Positions 10,176 to 19,961 of a stretch of 33,920 nucleotides of DNA are shown here, piece by piece. Made by a program: the position numbers and the translations under genes. Each line of letters begins with the position of its first letter. The stretch's first letter is position 1. This DNA is from Hofstenia miamia (taxonomy: Eukaryota; Xenacoelomorpha; Acoela), in the NCBI GenBank assembly GCA_004352715.1, contig SCFE01000018.1, positions 2,177,023-2,210,942 on the forward strand, in the 5' to 3' direction. The notes beneath the pieces are model-generated. The model did no database searches and was not told the DNA's origin. It saw nothing but the letters and a program-made list of their open reading frames with translations.

Positions 10176-10994
10176 AAAAATTCTAAAATATTGAAGAGAT
10201 TTTTCAATGTGACAATATATTATAAATTATGTTTACATTAAATGTTTCTAATCATAAAAACAATCATTGTGAAATCACAACTCGGTAATAAATCAAGTGT
10301 CGCAAATGCATCCTAACTCCTCCTATTGATGTCGCAGGTGTCTCATATCCTAGTGAGACACTTTTAGGATGCTGATGTTCTGCAGATGTCTCATTAGGTT
10401 ATCGATGATACATTTCATGAGATTACATTGAAATGCAAATTCTACACTTGAGCCATTCTTCTGATGGTTTTCACATAAAATCCACAATGGTTCTTATCAA
10501 TCTTATCATTCATGATCTTTTTGTGTTTACAAGCTCTTTGTTTCTTCCTTGCTTTTTAATAGATCTTATTTGGATGGATACTTTACTGAATGGAGTAGAG
10601 TAGCAGTACTCTTTTCTCATAAATGTTGTTGATAGTGAGCACATAGGAATTCTTCTAGTTCTAGTTTTCTATCTCGTAATGTTTCTCATATTCCTCATGT
10701 TTTAGATTGTCTATTTTAAATCTCAATGGTGTGTAGTTCTTTCTCAGTGAATCTTGTTCTTATATTCCAGTATTATTTTATCTATGTCGTTTACAAAATT
10801 CTACATTGGTGGCCATCATTGTATAGATATGTTCCATGCTAACATTTTAGACCATTAAATAGCAGCAGACAATTTTAAGCATCGCTAATTAAAGACAAAA
10901 ACATTTTTCATAATTAAAACAGATGCTATGTACGTTGTAAAAGTGACTGCTTTCAGTGAAATTGTACGTTCGTGTTATCATTGCATTCTAATTT
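10176..10994. other. Non-coding interval without recognised genes
   Basis: AT-rich sequence with no convincing open frame. It matches copy 2 (31272-32066) with scattered substitutions and small indels, clearly more divergent than the GPCR block. Near 10330-10400 a short ATCCTA / GTCTCAT / ATGTCGCAG pattern repeats imperfectly (for example GGTGTCTCATATCCTAGTGA and its echo GATGTCTCATTAGG); its meaning is unknown. Confidence 0.4.
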
Positions 10995-11028
10995 TTGAAA
11001 ACAATTTCGGACAGAAAATTGTTTTCAA
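10995..11028. repeat. Perfect 13-base-arm hairpin with CGGACAGA loop, copy 1
   Basis: Arms TTGAAAACAATTT (10995-11007) and AAATTGTTTTCAA (11016-11028) are exact reverse complements around the eight-base loop CGGACAGA. The loop holds the same CGGACAG heptamer that marks the inverted-repeat element starting at 10002. The identical hairpin is present in copy 2 at 32067-32100. Its function is unknown. Confidence 0.7.
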
Positions 11029-11202
11029 GTTATAATTTCTGAAATTCCAACGAATTTTACAAAATTTCTTAATGATTGTCTATGCTTTATCTCGATAAGA
11101 GATATCAGTGATAATACTCGACGGCATTAAAATAATTCTTGTAGAAATTTTATGAAAAATGTCAACAATTTATGTCGGACAGAAAATTTTCAGACTTCTT
11201 CT

Positions 11203-11398
11203 CAGAGGTGGACATGGGTCGAGCACCTCTTTGGCTGGGCTGGAATAGGCCGGTCCGGGTAGGGCTTGAGCCAGAGTTGGGTCATGGAAAAGGAAAAGAT
11301 GAGGCGAAAAATGGGCTGCATTTTAAAAGTACTCACTCTTCCGAAGCAATGCACGCAAGAATACATTGAATTTTATATAAGTTTTAATTATAAATGTG
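11203..11398 (+). mobile_element. Left end of a hAT-like non-autonomous element, copy 1, truncated
   Basis: It starts CAGAGGTGGACATGGGTCG and runs through a G-rich tract (GGCCGGTCCGGGTAGGGC and similar). CAGAGGTG-type starts with degenerate GGGC tracts are characteristic of hAT-like element ends. The sequence follows copy 2 (32275 onward) until about 11398 and then switches abruptly to a repeat of 9898 onward. The 65-codon open frame here (11172-11369) lies across the repeat and is not a gene. Confidence 0.45.
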
Positions 11399-11577
11399 TG
11401 AAACTTATGTATATATTCTATAATAATACAAAAGTTATAAGTACTTTAATAAAACAAGCTGACAGCTGACTATAATTACTCCACATGTGTGCAAGCACAC
11501 TATGTCGGACAGAAAAATGTCCTATGTAGAAAAAATCAAATAAATTGATTTTTATCCGAATTTAATCACTACATATA
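11399..11577. repeat. Partial third copy of the 9898-10078 segment, ending in an N gap
   Basis: These 179 bases repeat 9898-10078 in direct orientation. Where copy 1 and copy 2 differ (ATAATTACTCCAC versus ATAATGACTTCAC, and GAAAAAATC versus GAAAAATTC) this piece agrees with copy 2 at 30994-31172, not with the copy 1 sequence beside it. It includes another TATGTCGGACAGAAAA motif. Confidence 0.75.
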
Positions 11578-11927
11578 NNNNNNNNNNNNNNNNNNNNNNN
11601 NNNNNNNNNNNNNNNNNNNNNNNNNNNNNNNNNNNNNNNNNNNNNNNNNNNNNNNNNNNNNNNNNNNNNNNNNNNNNNNNNNNNNNNNNNNNNNNNNNNN
11701 NNNNNNNNNNNNNNNNNNNNNNNNNNNNNNNNNNNNNNNNNNNNNNNNNNNNNNNNNNNNNNNNNNNNNNNNNNNNNNNNNNNNNNNNNNNNNNNNNNNN
11801 NNNNNNNNNNNNNNNNNNNNNNNNNNNNNNNNNNNNNNNNNNNNNNNNNNNNNNNNNNNNNNNNNNNNNNNNNNNNNNNNNNNNNNNNNNNNNNNNNNNN
11901 NNNNNNNNNNNNNNNNNNNNNNNNNNN
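11578..11927. other. Assembly gap, 350 N
   Basis: 350 consecutive N. Frames drawn through it are not genes. Confidence 0.97.
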
Positions 11928-12495
11928 ACTTGCTGGTACACCCAATAAAAATGTATCTAATTGACTTAAGTTTGGAAAATTTACAGCATTTTGACCCCAC
12001 TATTTAATAACATCATCACATTGTATTATTGGCATATCTGCAATATCATCTAATACGGACCTATTACTTGTATTAATTAATTAACTAGCCAATTAAAGTT
12101 GATGTTACACTAGGCTATCTTACTCAAGTTATGATATAATTTATATAACGAATTAATACATTGCTTTAAAGGACAATGTCACTTTGAAATATTTTTAGTA
12201 ACCACTACGCACCGCGCCACATCACACTGCATCACTCGACCGCTACCGCAATATACGCGGTGCGATGCTCCGCTACCGCACAGCGCACATCTCTAGTCTG
12301 AACTGTACAGTTCACTGACAAATTTTAGAGATCTCCACTTATGTTGAATCCGTTTTTTGTAAAAGATGTTTGAGTTGGGTTGGGTCAGAAAACCGTAATG
12401 CCCTTGCAGTTGTGACAAATACATCGAATTCAACGTAACAAATCAGTCACTTACATGTGTAATTGTAGTACTTTGCTTGCTAGTTTACTTTAATT
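11928..12495. repeat. Island between gaps with a GC-rich DNA-transposon-like terminus (12205-12296)
   Basis: Bases 11928-12200 are AT-rich with no gene. At 12205-12296 there is a sharply GC-rich block of CCGCTACCGCA and GCGGTGCG repeats that ends GCGCACATCTCTAG. On the minus strand this reads as a GTGCGC start followed by CGG repeats, like the island at 6587. It is probably the right terminus of a hAT-like non-autonomous element; no partner end was located. From 12297 to the gap there is nothing recognisable. Confidence 0.4.
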
Positions 12496-13495
12496 NNNNN
12501 NNNNNNNNNNNNNNNNNNNNNNNNNNNNNNNNNNNNNNNNNNNNNNNNNNNNNNNNNNNNNNNNNNNNNNNNNNNNNNNNNNNNNNNNNNNNNNNNNNNN
12601 NNNNNNNNNNNNNNNNNNNNNNNNNNNNNNNNNNNNNNNNNNNNNNNNNNNNNNNNNNNNNNNNNNNNNNNNNNNNNNNNNNNNNNNNNNNNNNNNNNNN
12701 NNNNNNNNNNNNNNNNNNNNNNNNNNNNNNNNNNNNNNNNNNNNNNNNNNNNNNNNNNNNNNNNNNNNNNNNNNNNNNNNNNNNNNNNNNNNNNNNNNNN
12801 NNNNNNNNNNNNNNNNNNNNNNNNNNNNNNNNNNNNNNNNNNNNNNNNNNNNNNNNNNNNNNNNNNNNNNNNNNNNNNNNNNNNNNNNNNNNNNNNNNNN
12901 NNNNNNNNNNNNNNNNNNNNNNNNNNNNNNNNNNNNNNNNNNNNNNNNNNNNNNNNNNNNNNNNNNNNNNNNNNNNNNNNNNNNNNNNNNNNNNNNNNNN
13001 NNNNNNNNNNNNNNNNNNNNNNNNNNNNNNNNNNNNNNNNNNNNNNNNNNNNNNNNNNNNNNNNNNNNNNNNNNNNNNNNNNNNNNNNNNNNNNNNNNNN
13101 NNNNNNNNNNNNNNNNNNNNNNNNNNNNNNNNNNNNNNNNNNNNNNNNNNNNNNNNNNNNNNNNNNNNNNNNNNNNNNNNNNNNNNNNNNNNNNNNNNNN
13201 NNNNNNNNNNNNNNNNNNNNNNNNNNNNNNNNNNNNNNNNNNNNNNNNNNNNNNNNNNNNNNNNNNNNNNNNNNNNNNNNNNNNNNNNNNNNNNNNNNNN
13301 NNNNNNNNNNNNNNNNNNNNNNNNNNNNNNNNNNNNNNNNNNNNNNNNNNNNNNNNNNNNNNNNNNNNNNNNNNNNNNNNNNNNNNNNNNNNNNNNNNNN
13401 NNNNNNNNNNNNNNNNNNNNNNNNNNNNNNNNNNNNNNNNNNNNNNNNNNNNNNNNNNNNNNNNNNNNNNNNNNNNNNNNNNNNNNNNNNNNNNN
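12496..13495. other. Assembly gap, 1000 N
   Basis: Exactly 1000 N. Because the inverted repeat resumes at 13496 at the base homologous to 8721, only about 40 bases short of GPCR exon 1 in copy 1, the gap could hold an inverted relative of that exon; this is speculation. Confidence 0.97.
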
Positions 13496-14780
13496 ATATT
13501 TCTGCATAAGTGTCTGCTGTGGCCACATTTATAGCTGATATATTACAATTAAGATAAAATAACTTCAATATGTATATGTACTATGTACTAATATTATTTC
13601 TTTAAAAATTTTAAAAACTATGAGATGCAAGCATGTATTGTACTCATTTACAATGAATTCAAATAATGTTAATGAAGTACAAAAAAAGGCAATGGCAACA
13701 AGCTGCAAAAACAGAATAAATATATATTCGAAGCAAGACTATACATGTTACACGAGCCTTGACTTTCTCTCTTATGCTAAATTTAACGGAGGGGATGAAA
13801 ATTTTACCCCACAGCAAGCAAGTTAAAATGAACTATTGCATGCAATTTATGCAGAGCCGCAAGCATGTGGTGTTAAATTGTGCAACCTCTGACTTTCGCA
13901 TGACACCTTTTGAGTGGTATGCCTACATTAAAAGAAGCAGTTTACTCTATTTTACCTAGGGCCGATTTTACCCACCCCCTCTCTACCTATTTTTAGATCG
14001 TTTTTAATAAACTATTCTTCTATGAATTTTTACTTTAACTTGTTCTGCAACTTTTAAAGCAAAAATTATGCAGATAGGATCAAAGGTTACAAAGTTATAG
14101 CGATACTTAAAACAAGTCAATGAAAAGCTGAAATTTTTTAAGAATTTCGAAAATAACGATTTTTATGTGTAAAGGCAATAAATTGAAACCAATGCATAAT
14201 TTTCTATGTTTACTTTTCATTATAGGCCTTTCTCTTGATTCCTATTTAGCAATATTTCTACAATTTTGGTGACAATAATGAAATATTGAGAAAATATTAT
14301 CTCTAACCTAATTAATATGAGCATAATTTGCATATTAATTATCGTATCGCAAAAATGGCTCCTACCAAAACATTCCCAACATATCAAAATATCTCCACAC
14401 CAAATTTCGTGTTGATTGGATGTACTGTTTCCGAGATCATAGGGGGACTAAAACGTCACCCCCAGGTAAAGCAAGGTGAATTGTAGTTATTGCTGCCATG
14501 GGTATACTTCGATTAAATTTTGTTAACTAATTTTATAAATTAAAGTGTTAAATTTTAAATTTTTCTTAGACTTCCATGGAACTTATATAAAGATATTGCA
14601 ATTGATAGTATTGTAATTTTATGTGAAATAATAGCTATTGTTGGCATTACTGACAATGATTTATCAATTTTCTTATTTTATTATTAAAATTTAACTGCCA
14701 GTTTTGCAATCGTTTGAACACATCTGAAGTAGATTATTGCAATTAGCTTTTTGCATATAAAAAAACCTTAAGAAGGAGAA
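13496..14780. repeat. Dispersed ~1.3 kb repeat, inverted and diverged copy
   Basis: This is the reverse-complement relative of about 7437-8721, starting with ATATTTCTGCATAAGTG and ending CTTAAGAAGGAGAA. It is clearly more diverged than the two direct copies are from each other. It keeps 63 bases at 13855-13917 that both direct copies lack (flanks GCAG and TATGCCTAC), so the direct copies share a deletion or this copy an insertion. The plus-strand frames at 13620-13959 are chance frames in the repeat. Both ends run into 1000-N gaps. Confidence 0.8.
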
Positions 14781-15780
14781 NNNNNNNNNNNNNNNNNNNN
14801 NNNNNNNNNNNNNNNNNNNNNNNNNNNNNNNNNNNNNNNNNNNNNNNNNNNNNNNNNNNNNNNNNNNNNNNNNNNNNNNNNNNNNNNNNNNNNNNNNNNN
14901 NNNNNNNNNNNNNNNNNNNNNNNNNNNNNNNNNNNNNNNNNNNNNNNNNNNNNNNNNNNNNNNNNNNNNNNNNNNNNNNNNNNNNNNNNNNNNNNNNNNN
15001 NNNNNNNNNNNNNNNNNNNNNNNNNNNNNNNNNNNNNNNNNNNNNNNNNNNNNNNNNNNNNNNNNNNNNNNNNNNNNNNNNNNNNNNNNNNNNNNNNNNN
15101 NNNNNNNNNNNNNNNNNNNNNNNNNNNNNNNNNNNNNNNNNNNNNNNNNNNNNNNNNNNNNNNNNNNNNNNNNNNNNNNNNNNNNNNNNNNNNNNNNNNN
15201 NNNNNNNNNNNNNNNNNNNNNNNNNNNNNNNNNNNNNNNNNNNNNNNNNNNNNNNNNNNNNNNNNNNNNNNNNNNNNNNNNNNNNNNNNNNNNNNNNNNN
15301 NNNNNNNNNNNNNNNNNNNNNNNNNNNNNNNNNNNNNNNNNNNNNNNNNNNNNNNNNNNNNNNNNNNNNNNNNNNNNNNNNNNNNNNNNNNNNNNNNNNN
15401 NNNNNNNNNNNNNNNNNNNNNNNNNNNNNNNNNNNNNNNNNNNNNNNNNNNNNNNNNNNNNNNNNNNNNNNNNNNNNNNNNNNNNNNNNNNNNNNNNNNN
15501 NNNNNNNNNNNNNNNNNNNNNNNNNNNNNNNNNNNNNNNNNNNNNNNNNNNNNNNNNNNNNNNNNNNNNNNNNNNNNNNNNNNNNNNNNNNNNNNNNNNN
15601 NNNNNNNNNNNNNNNNNNNNNNNNNNNNNNNNNNNNNNNNNNNNNNNNNNNNNNNNNNNNNNNNNNNNNNNNNNNNNNNNNNNNNNNNNNNNNNNNNNNN
15701 NNNNNNNNNNNNNNNNNNNNNNNNNNNNNNNNNNNNNNNNNNNNNNNNNNNNNNNNNNNNNNNNNNNNNNNNNNNNNNNN
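14781..15780. other. Assembly gap, 1000 N
   Basis: Exactly 1000 N, followed immediately by the open frame of a LINE C-terminus, so the upstream part of that LINE is probably hidden here. Confidence 0.97.
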
Positions 15781-15782
15781 AC

Positions 15783-16265
15783 TATAAAGACGCTCTGCTG
15801 AAATTCTCCACTCTCCCGCTGTCACTCTACTTCCATGCCTGTGATCTCCTTCTGTTCAATCGACTACTGACTCGCAAATTGGATCTTGATCCTTTTGATT
15901 TCATTAAGTTCTCTAATTCCTGCTGCACTCGCTCTGATGATGTTGTCACCTTCTCCATTCGACGTACAAAGAAACATCGCACCCTTCACTCGCTTTTCAA
16001 TCGTGCGTGTACTGCTGCTAAGTACATCTTGACTCGCAGCCGTCCAACAGCGATTGATTTCTTTTACTCGTCACCGAGCTTCAATACATCTTTGATAGCT
16101 TTCCTCTTTGCTGAGCCCTTCTCCAACTTCGCCTACTCTTCCATTTGCTCCTATTTCATCTCCTGTGACTGTCCTCGCTGCCGTAAAACTTGACTTGTTT
16201 TTATTTTTTGTTGTATATGCCTTCAGCGGCTAAATAAAGTCATTGATTCTTATTATTATTATTAA
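15783..16265 (+). mobile_element. LINE (CR1/Jockey-like) ORF2 C-terminus with 3' tail, first copy
   Basis: An open frame of 136 codons runs from the gap edge to TGA at 16193. It reads STLPLSLYFHACDLLLFNRL, then FSNSCCTRSDD, SLFNRACTAAKYI, and a Cys-rich end SCDCPRCRKT. The order L..LSLYF...DLLLF, then a basic stretch, then SxFNRxxxxxN-like text fits the region after the reverse transcriptase in CR1/Jockey-type non-LTR elements. A short 3' UTR follows with AATAAA at 16233-16238 and a terminal run of ATT units (about 16249-16264), the usual microsatellite tail of such LINEs. The 5' part lies in the gap. The frame is undamaged, suggesting a fairly recent insertion. The next 540 bases (to 16802) are AT-rich flank. 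Confidence 0.75.
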
Positions 16266-17626
16266 ACTTTTGGTTATATTGTATAAGTAAAAATTATCTG
16301 ATAATGAATTGATTTATGCAAAAAACATTGACTAATATCATAACTAACACAGGTATTAAGCACTGTTAATGCGCACACTATCAAGTCACTAACAGCAGAT
16401 AGCTACCATTACGAAAATGCGCGCATTCATTTTGATAGTATTGTCAAACCACTATTAAACCTCTATCAACAACTATGTGCGGTCATCCCTGATCAAAAAT
16501 TTGAACGAAAATATTTGCATTTACGACTAAAATCTGCTGATAACAGGCATACCTCCCATTAAACCACAAGTTGTCCGCACCATACAATTGAATTTATTAG
16601 CATAATATATATTACAAAATAATTTCATTCTTTTGAACAGTATGTTACTTTAAATTTATAATTTAAGATAGGCAGCAAAACTTTAAAGTAGAGCTTTCCA
16701 GCAACATCTATGCATATTCAGTTTTCAGAGCAAAGTCCATATCCCATACTGCTGTTTAGCACACTAACTTTAAGTTTGGATTTCCAATGTGAGAAACTTG
16801 CANTCACTCGCTTTTCAATCGTGCGTGTACTGCTGCTAAGTACATCTTGACTCGCAGCCGTCCAACAGCGATTGATTTCTTTTACTCGTCACCGAGCTTC
16901 AATACATCTTTGATAGCTTTCCTCTTTGCTGAGCCCTTCTCCAACTTCGCCTACTCTTCCATTTGCTCCTATTTCATCTCCTGTGACTGTCCTCGCTGCC
17001 GTAAAACTTGACTTGTTTTTATTTTTTGTTGTATATGCCTTCAGCGGCTAAATAAAGTCATTGATATTTTTATTATTATTATTAAACTTTTGGTTATATT
17101 GTATAAATAAAAATTATCTGATAATGAATTGATTTATGCAAAAAACATTGACTAATATCATAACTAACACGGGTATTAAGCACTGTTAATGCGCACACTA
17201 TCAAGTCACTAACAGCAGATAGCTACCATTACGAAAATGCGCGCATTCATTTTGATAGTATTGTCAAACCACTATTAAACCTCTATCAACAACTATGTGC
17301 GGTCATCCCTGATCAAATCTGTGAACGAAAATATTTGCATTTACGACTAAAATCTGCTGATAACAGGCATACCTCCCATTAAACCACAAGTTGTCCGCAC
17401 CATACAATTGAATTTATTAGCATAATATATATTACAAAATAATTTCATTCTTTTGAACAGTATGTTACTTTAATTAAATTTATAATTTAAGATAGACAAC
17501 AAAACTTTAAAATAGAGCTTTCCAGCAACATCTATGCATATTCAGTTTTCAGAGCAAAGTCCATATCCCATACTGCTGTTTAGCACACTAACTTTAAGTT
17601 TGGATTTCCAATGTGAGAAACTTGCA
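15986..17626. repeat. Direct repeat of ~820 bases across a single N at 16803
   Basis: Bases 15986-16802 and 16804-17626 are about 98 percent alike by eye. Differences include GGTCATCCCTGATCAAAAATT versus ...CAAATCTG, an added TTAA near 17473, ACAGG versus ACGGG, and a different ATT-tail length. The copies meet exactly at one N. A few differences including a tail-length change look like two alleles of one locus placed end to end. A true tandem duplication is possible but less likely given the N. Confidence 0.85.
16805..17085 (+). mobile_element. LINE ORF2 C-terminus and 3' tail, second (allele-like) copy
   Basis: It repeats the last 68 codons of the first copy's frame, from HSLFNRACTAAKY to CDCPRCRKT and TGA at 17011. 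The same 3' UTR and a slightly different tail (GATATTTTTATTATT) follow. It begins immediately after the single N at 16803. Confidence 0.75.
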
Positions 17627-18305
17627 AATAACAGCTGGTAATTGAATATCGAAAAAGGAGTAATTTAATAGCCACAACACAATGCTTAGGAATTTTAAGC
17701 CCATACCAAACTGATTTTTTTATCATAGCAATACCAATACCGATTATTTTTGAACAAATATCGCCAATGCTTAAATGCGATACTTTTACGCAATTTCCGA
17801 TAACAATAGTTTGCATTCCTTGATACAGGCTGTCATTTACAAATAACTTAATTTTTTATCCCGTAATTAAGCCGTTTGTTTTACCAAACATTCGAAAAAT
17901 TCAAATTGAATTTTCCATTTGATTTGTAACACAGCTTTAAACGGGATTCGCGCGTCGCTATTTTTCAAGTTCACCTCGTAGAATTAGGGTTAAGGTAAAG
18001 TGTAATGGCGAAATCAAATTTATAATTTACGTTTTGACATCTGCTCTCATATCTCTAAATTAATATTTTAAAGTCATCAATTACATAATAAAATATAGGC
18101 AATATTTTAGCCAACCAAATTTCGGTCAGTGGGTTTCGATTTTTGTGAATTTTCTGGAATTTAGGTATTAAGTCTGTTATTCCATTTAAATTGCCTATGT
18201 ATTATTATATTATAAAGTGGCTACCTGCACTGTCTTAATGAATTCTAAACAAAAAATGCAATTTCAATAATTTGACTTTCATGATTGTTTTAGTCATGTT
18301 ATAAA
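17627..18305. other. Upstream flank of NDUFB11, no gene recognised
   Basis: Single-copy AT-rich sequence. It should hold the promoter and 5' UTR of NDUFB11. I see no diagnostic promoter element. The minus-strand 78-codon frame at 17580-17816 overlaps the allele-like repeat and looks like chance. Confidence 0.45.
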
Positions 18306-18584
18306 ATGCTACGTGGAAGACAGTTAGCAATAAACATTTTGAAATGTAGATTATATCCACAGTCGTGTTTTCATACGACTGCTATAAAAAATCTCAGAGT
18401 GACCAATCGACGAGAAGAAACGGCCTCATTAGTTAATCAAGTCATTGATCCGATTCGTGGCTATCAATTTGAAAGATTTCGTTTGCATGACAGTATGGGA
18501 TTCGATAACGATGATCCTGAAGTTGACGCTTGGCTCATGCGCTATACTTTATTCATTGGTATTTCACTTATGATGGTGTTACAG
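18306..18584 (+). CDS. NDUFB11: NADH dehydrogenase 1 beta subcomplex subunit 11 (ESSS), exon 1
   Basis: The first exon encodes residues 1-93 of an accessory subunit of mitochondrial complex I, in the membrane arm on the inner membrane. The start ATAAAATGCTACG is followed by an Arg/Lys-rich, acid-free leader (MLRGRQLAINILKCRLYPQS) typical of a mitochondrial presequence. The family core then appears: HDSMGFDNDDPEVDAWLMRY aligns with the NPDSHGYDKDPVLDVWNMR text of the human protein, and TLFIGISLMMVLQ begins the single membrane helix. The exon ends CAG at 18584 with donor GTTAGA, phase 0. Continuing into the intron gives a stop after about 32 codons, supporting the splice site. It is the only copy in the window, lying between the two GPCR copies. 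Confidence 0.9.
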
Positions 18585-19961
18585 GTTAGACATATAGTTT
18601 TTATTCAATATTTTTGTTATTTAGAATATTTTGTTAATCTTAGGTATAGCAATGATGCAATTAGTAATTGTTTGATTTTTTGAAAACAATAGATATTATA
18701 TTTGCCTGCATATTTAGTTGCATATTGTATTTCTGTCATATATTCACAGTTTTATATAGCTTAGCATAACGTTGAAAATAAGTCTATGTATAATTTTAAC
18801 TGGAACTCGACTAGAACCAGTTCCAGTCAATTTCAGCCAGGGTGTGGCATCGTCCTGTAAGAGGAGATGCCGCTGAGAAGGATATTTTCATGGAAGAATC
18901 CTATATACTTTATTGAAAAGCTCGCGCTAGTACTCATTGTTTATCGTACATCCTTTCGCGAAGAAATCGAAGAGCAGTATCCCATCCTCATTTCGAAACC
19001 TGTAACCATCATCTTTCCAGCAGCGTTAAAGCTATAACTTTTAGTGGTGGTCCTTCTCCGGGTAGGATCCATTTCTTTGATTGTTATTAGTCTCCCGGTT
19101 CCACTACAATTTCTACAATTTCTTCCTTTTTTATTTTTCTCGAGTTTTGTCCAGAAAATTGCATTCGCCTAATCTTTTGGACATCGGTCAGAATTTGTGG
19201 CACCCATCGTGTAGTTAATTTAGAAAAGCTAAGGTGGTGTACGATATAATGCACTGTGTAAAGCTTTAAATCCAACGTATACGATATTTTTTGCAGGGAA
19301 ACCTGCTTCATTTATCACTTCACAATTCACAAACTCTTTGGATGTTGCAATCGCTGAAACTTGTGGAAGCTCTATCAGACTTTGGCTCATCACTGGTGTC
19401 TTTTTTTCTCCACAAATGCAGAAATCCATTTGTATACCGCTGTTTTAGCCGCAAAAACATTTTCCAAATGGTATTCAATTTCAGACAGAGAAAGAAAATA
19501 ATTTCTCTTTGATTAAAAATCCATTAATAAAGTTACTCGTAGTTGTAAACTTATCCATAATGAATCATTGTTTAATCAAGAAATAACAATTACATGGTAT
19601 TACGCGAGCTTATTTGAAATGTGTTGGAATTTAATTTTGTTAGTCTGTTAAGTTTTCTAATATCCCTAGTAAAAGTGCGAATAATTAGACGACTTTGTGC
19701 TTATAAACTTACCTGATCTGCTATTTGCTGCTATTAGCCAATCATATTGTTTGTCTTTGGCTCTTACGCTTCTTTACAAGCGTTCGGAAATCAACTCCTA
19801 TTTTCCCTGGTTTGCATTACCATATGTGACTTATATTAATGTTTTGCTGTACCTAGAATTTCGTTTAAATAACTTTCCAAATTATACAGTTATCTAATGA
19901 CACATCATTGTTTTTGTTTCAATGGGATTCTATTATTATATTTGTACTAATTGTATTTTAG
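18585..19961 (+). other. NDUFB11 intron, containing a mariner pseudogene
   Basis: Donor CAG|GTTAGA and acceptor TTGTATTTTAG|ATT bound a phase 0 intron of 1377 bases. Most of its middle is a mariner transposase pseudogene on the opposite strand. The rest (18600-18800 and 19510-19960) shows nothing recognisable. Confidence 0.85.
18805..19480 (-). pseudogene. Mariner transposase pseudogene
   Basis: Minus-strand pieces in changing frames follow a mariner transposase from its DNA-binding domain into the catalytic domain. The order is TAVYKWISAFVEK, then DEPKSDRASTSFSDCNIQRV (the linker consensus is DEPRSGRPSTS), LSFSKLTTRWVPQILTDVQK (consensus LGLSKVSARWVPRLLT), a weak GDxTW region at EPGD, NAAGKMMVTGF, GILLFDFFAKGCTINNEY, and LLLQDDATPW where the second catalytic Asp of LQDNAxPH sits. 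The final third, with the third catalytic Asp, is missing. Multiple frameshifts and stops show it is dead. Mariner elements move by cut-and-paste at TA sites; the terminal inverted repeats were not found. It lies wholly inside the NDUFB11 intron. Confidence 0.85.

Noticed and set aside
11172-11369. 65-codon plus-strand frame repeated at 11172, 32244 and 32612
   Set aside because: It crosses the junction between the CGGACAG motif and a hAT-like transposon end; the composition is that of a GC-rich repeat, not a protein.
12477-13568. Several 340-370 codon open frames across 453-1565, 11552-12000, 12477-13568 and 14743-15825
   Set aside because: They consist almost wholly of N and exist only because a gap has no stop codons.
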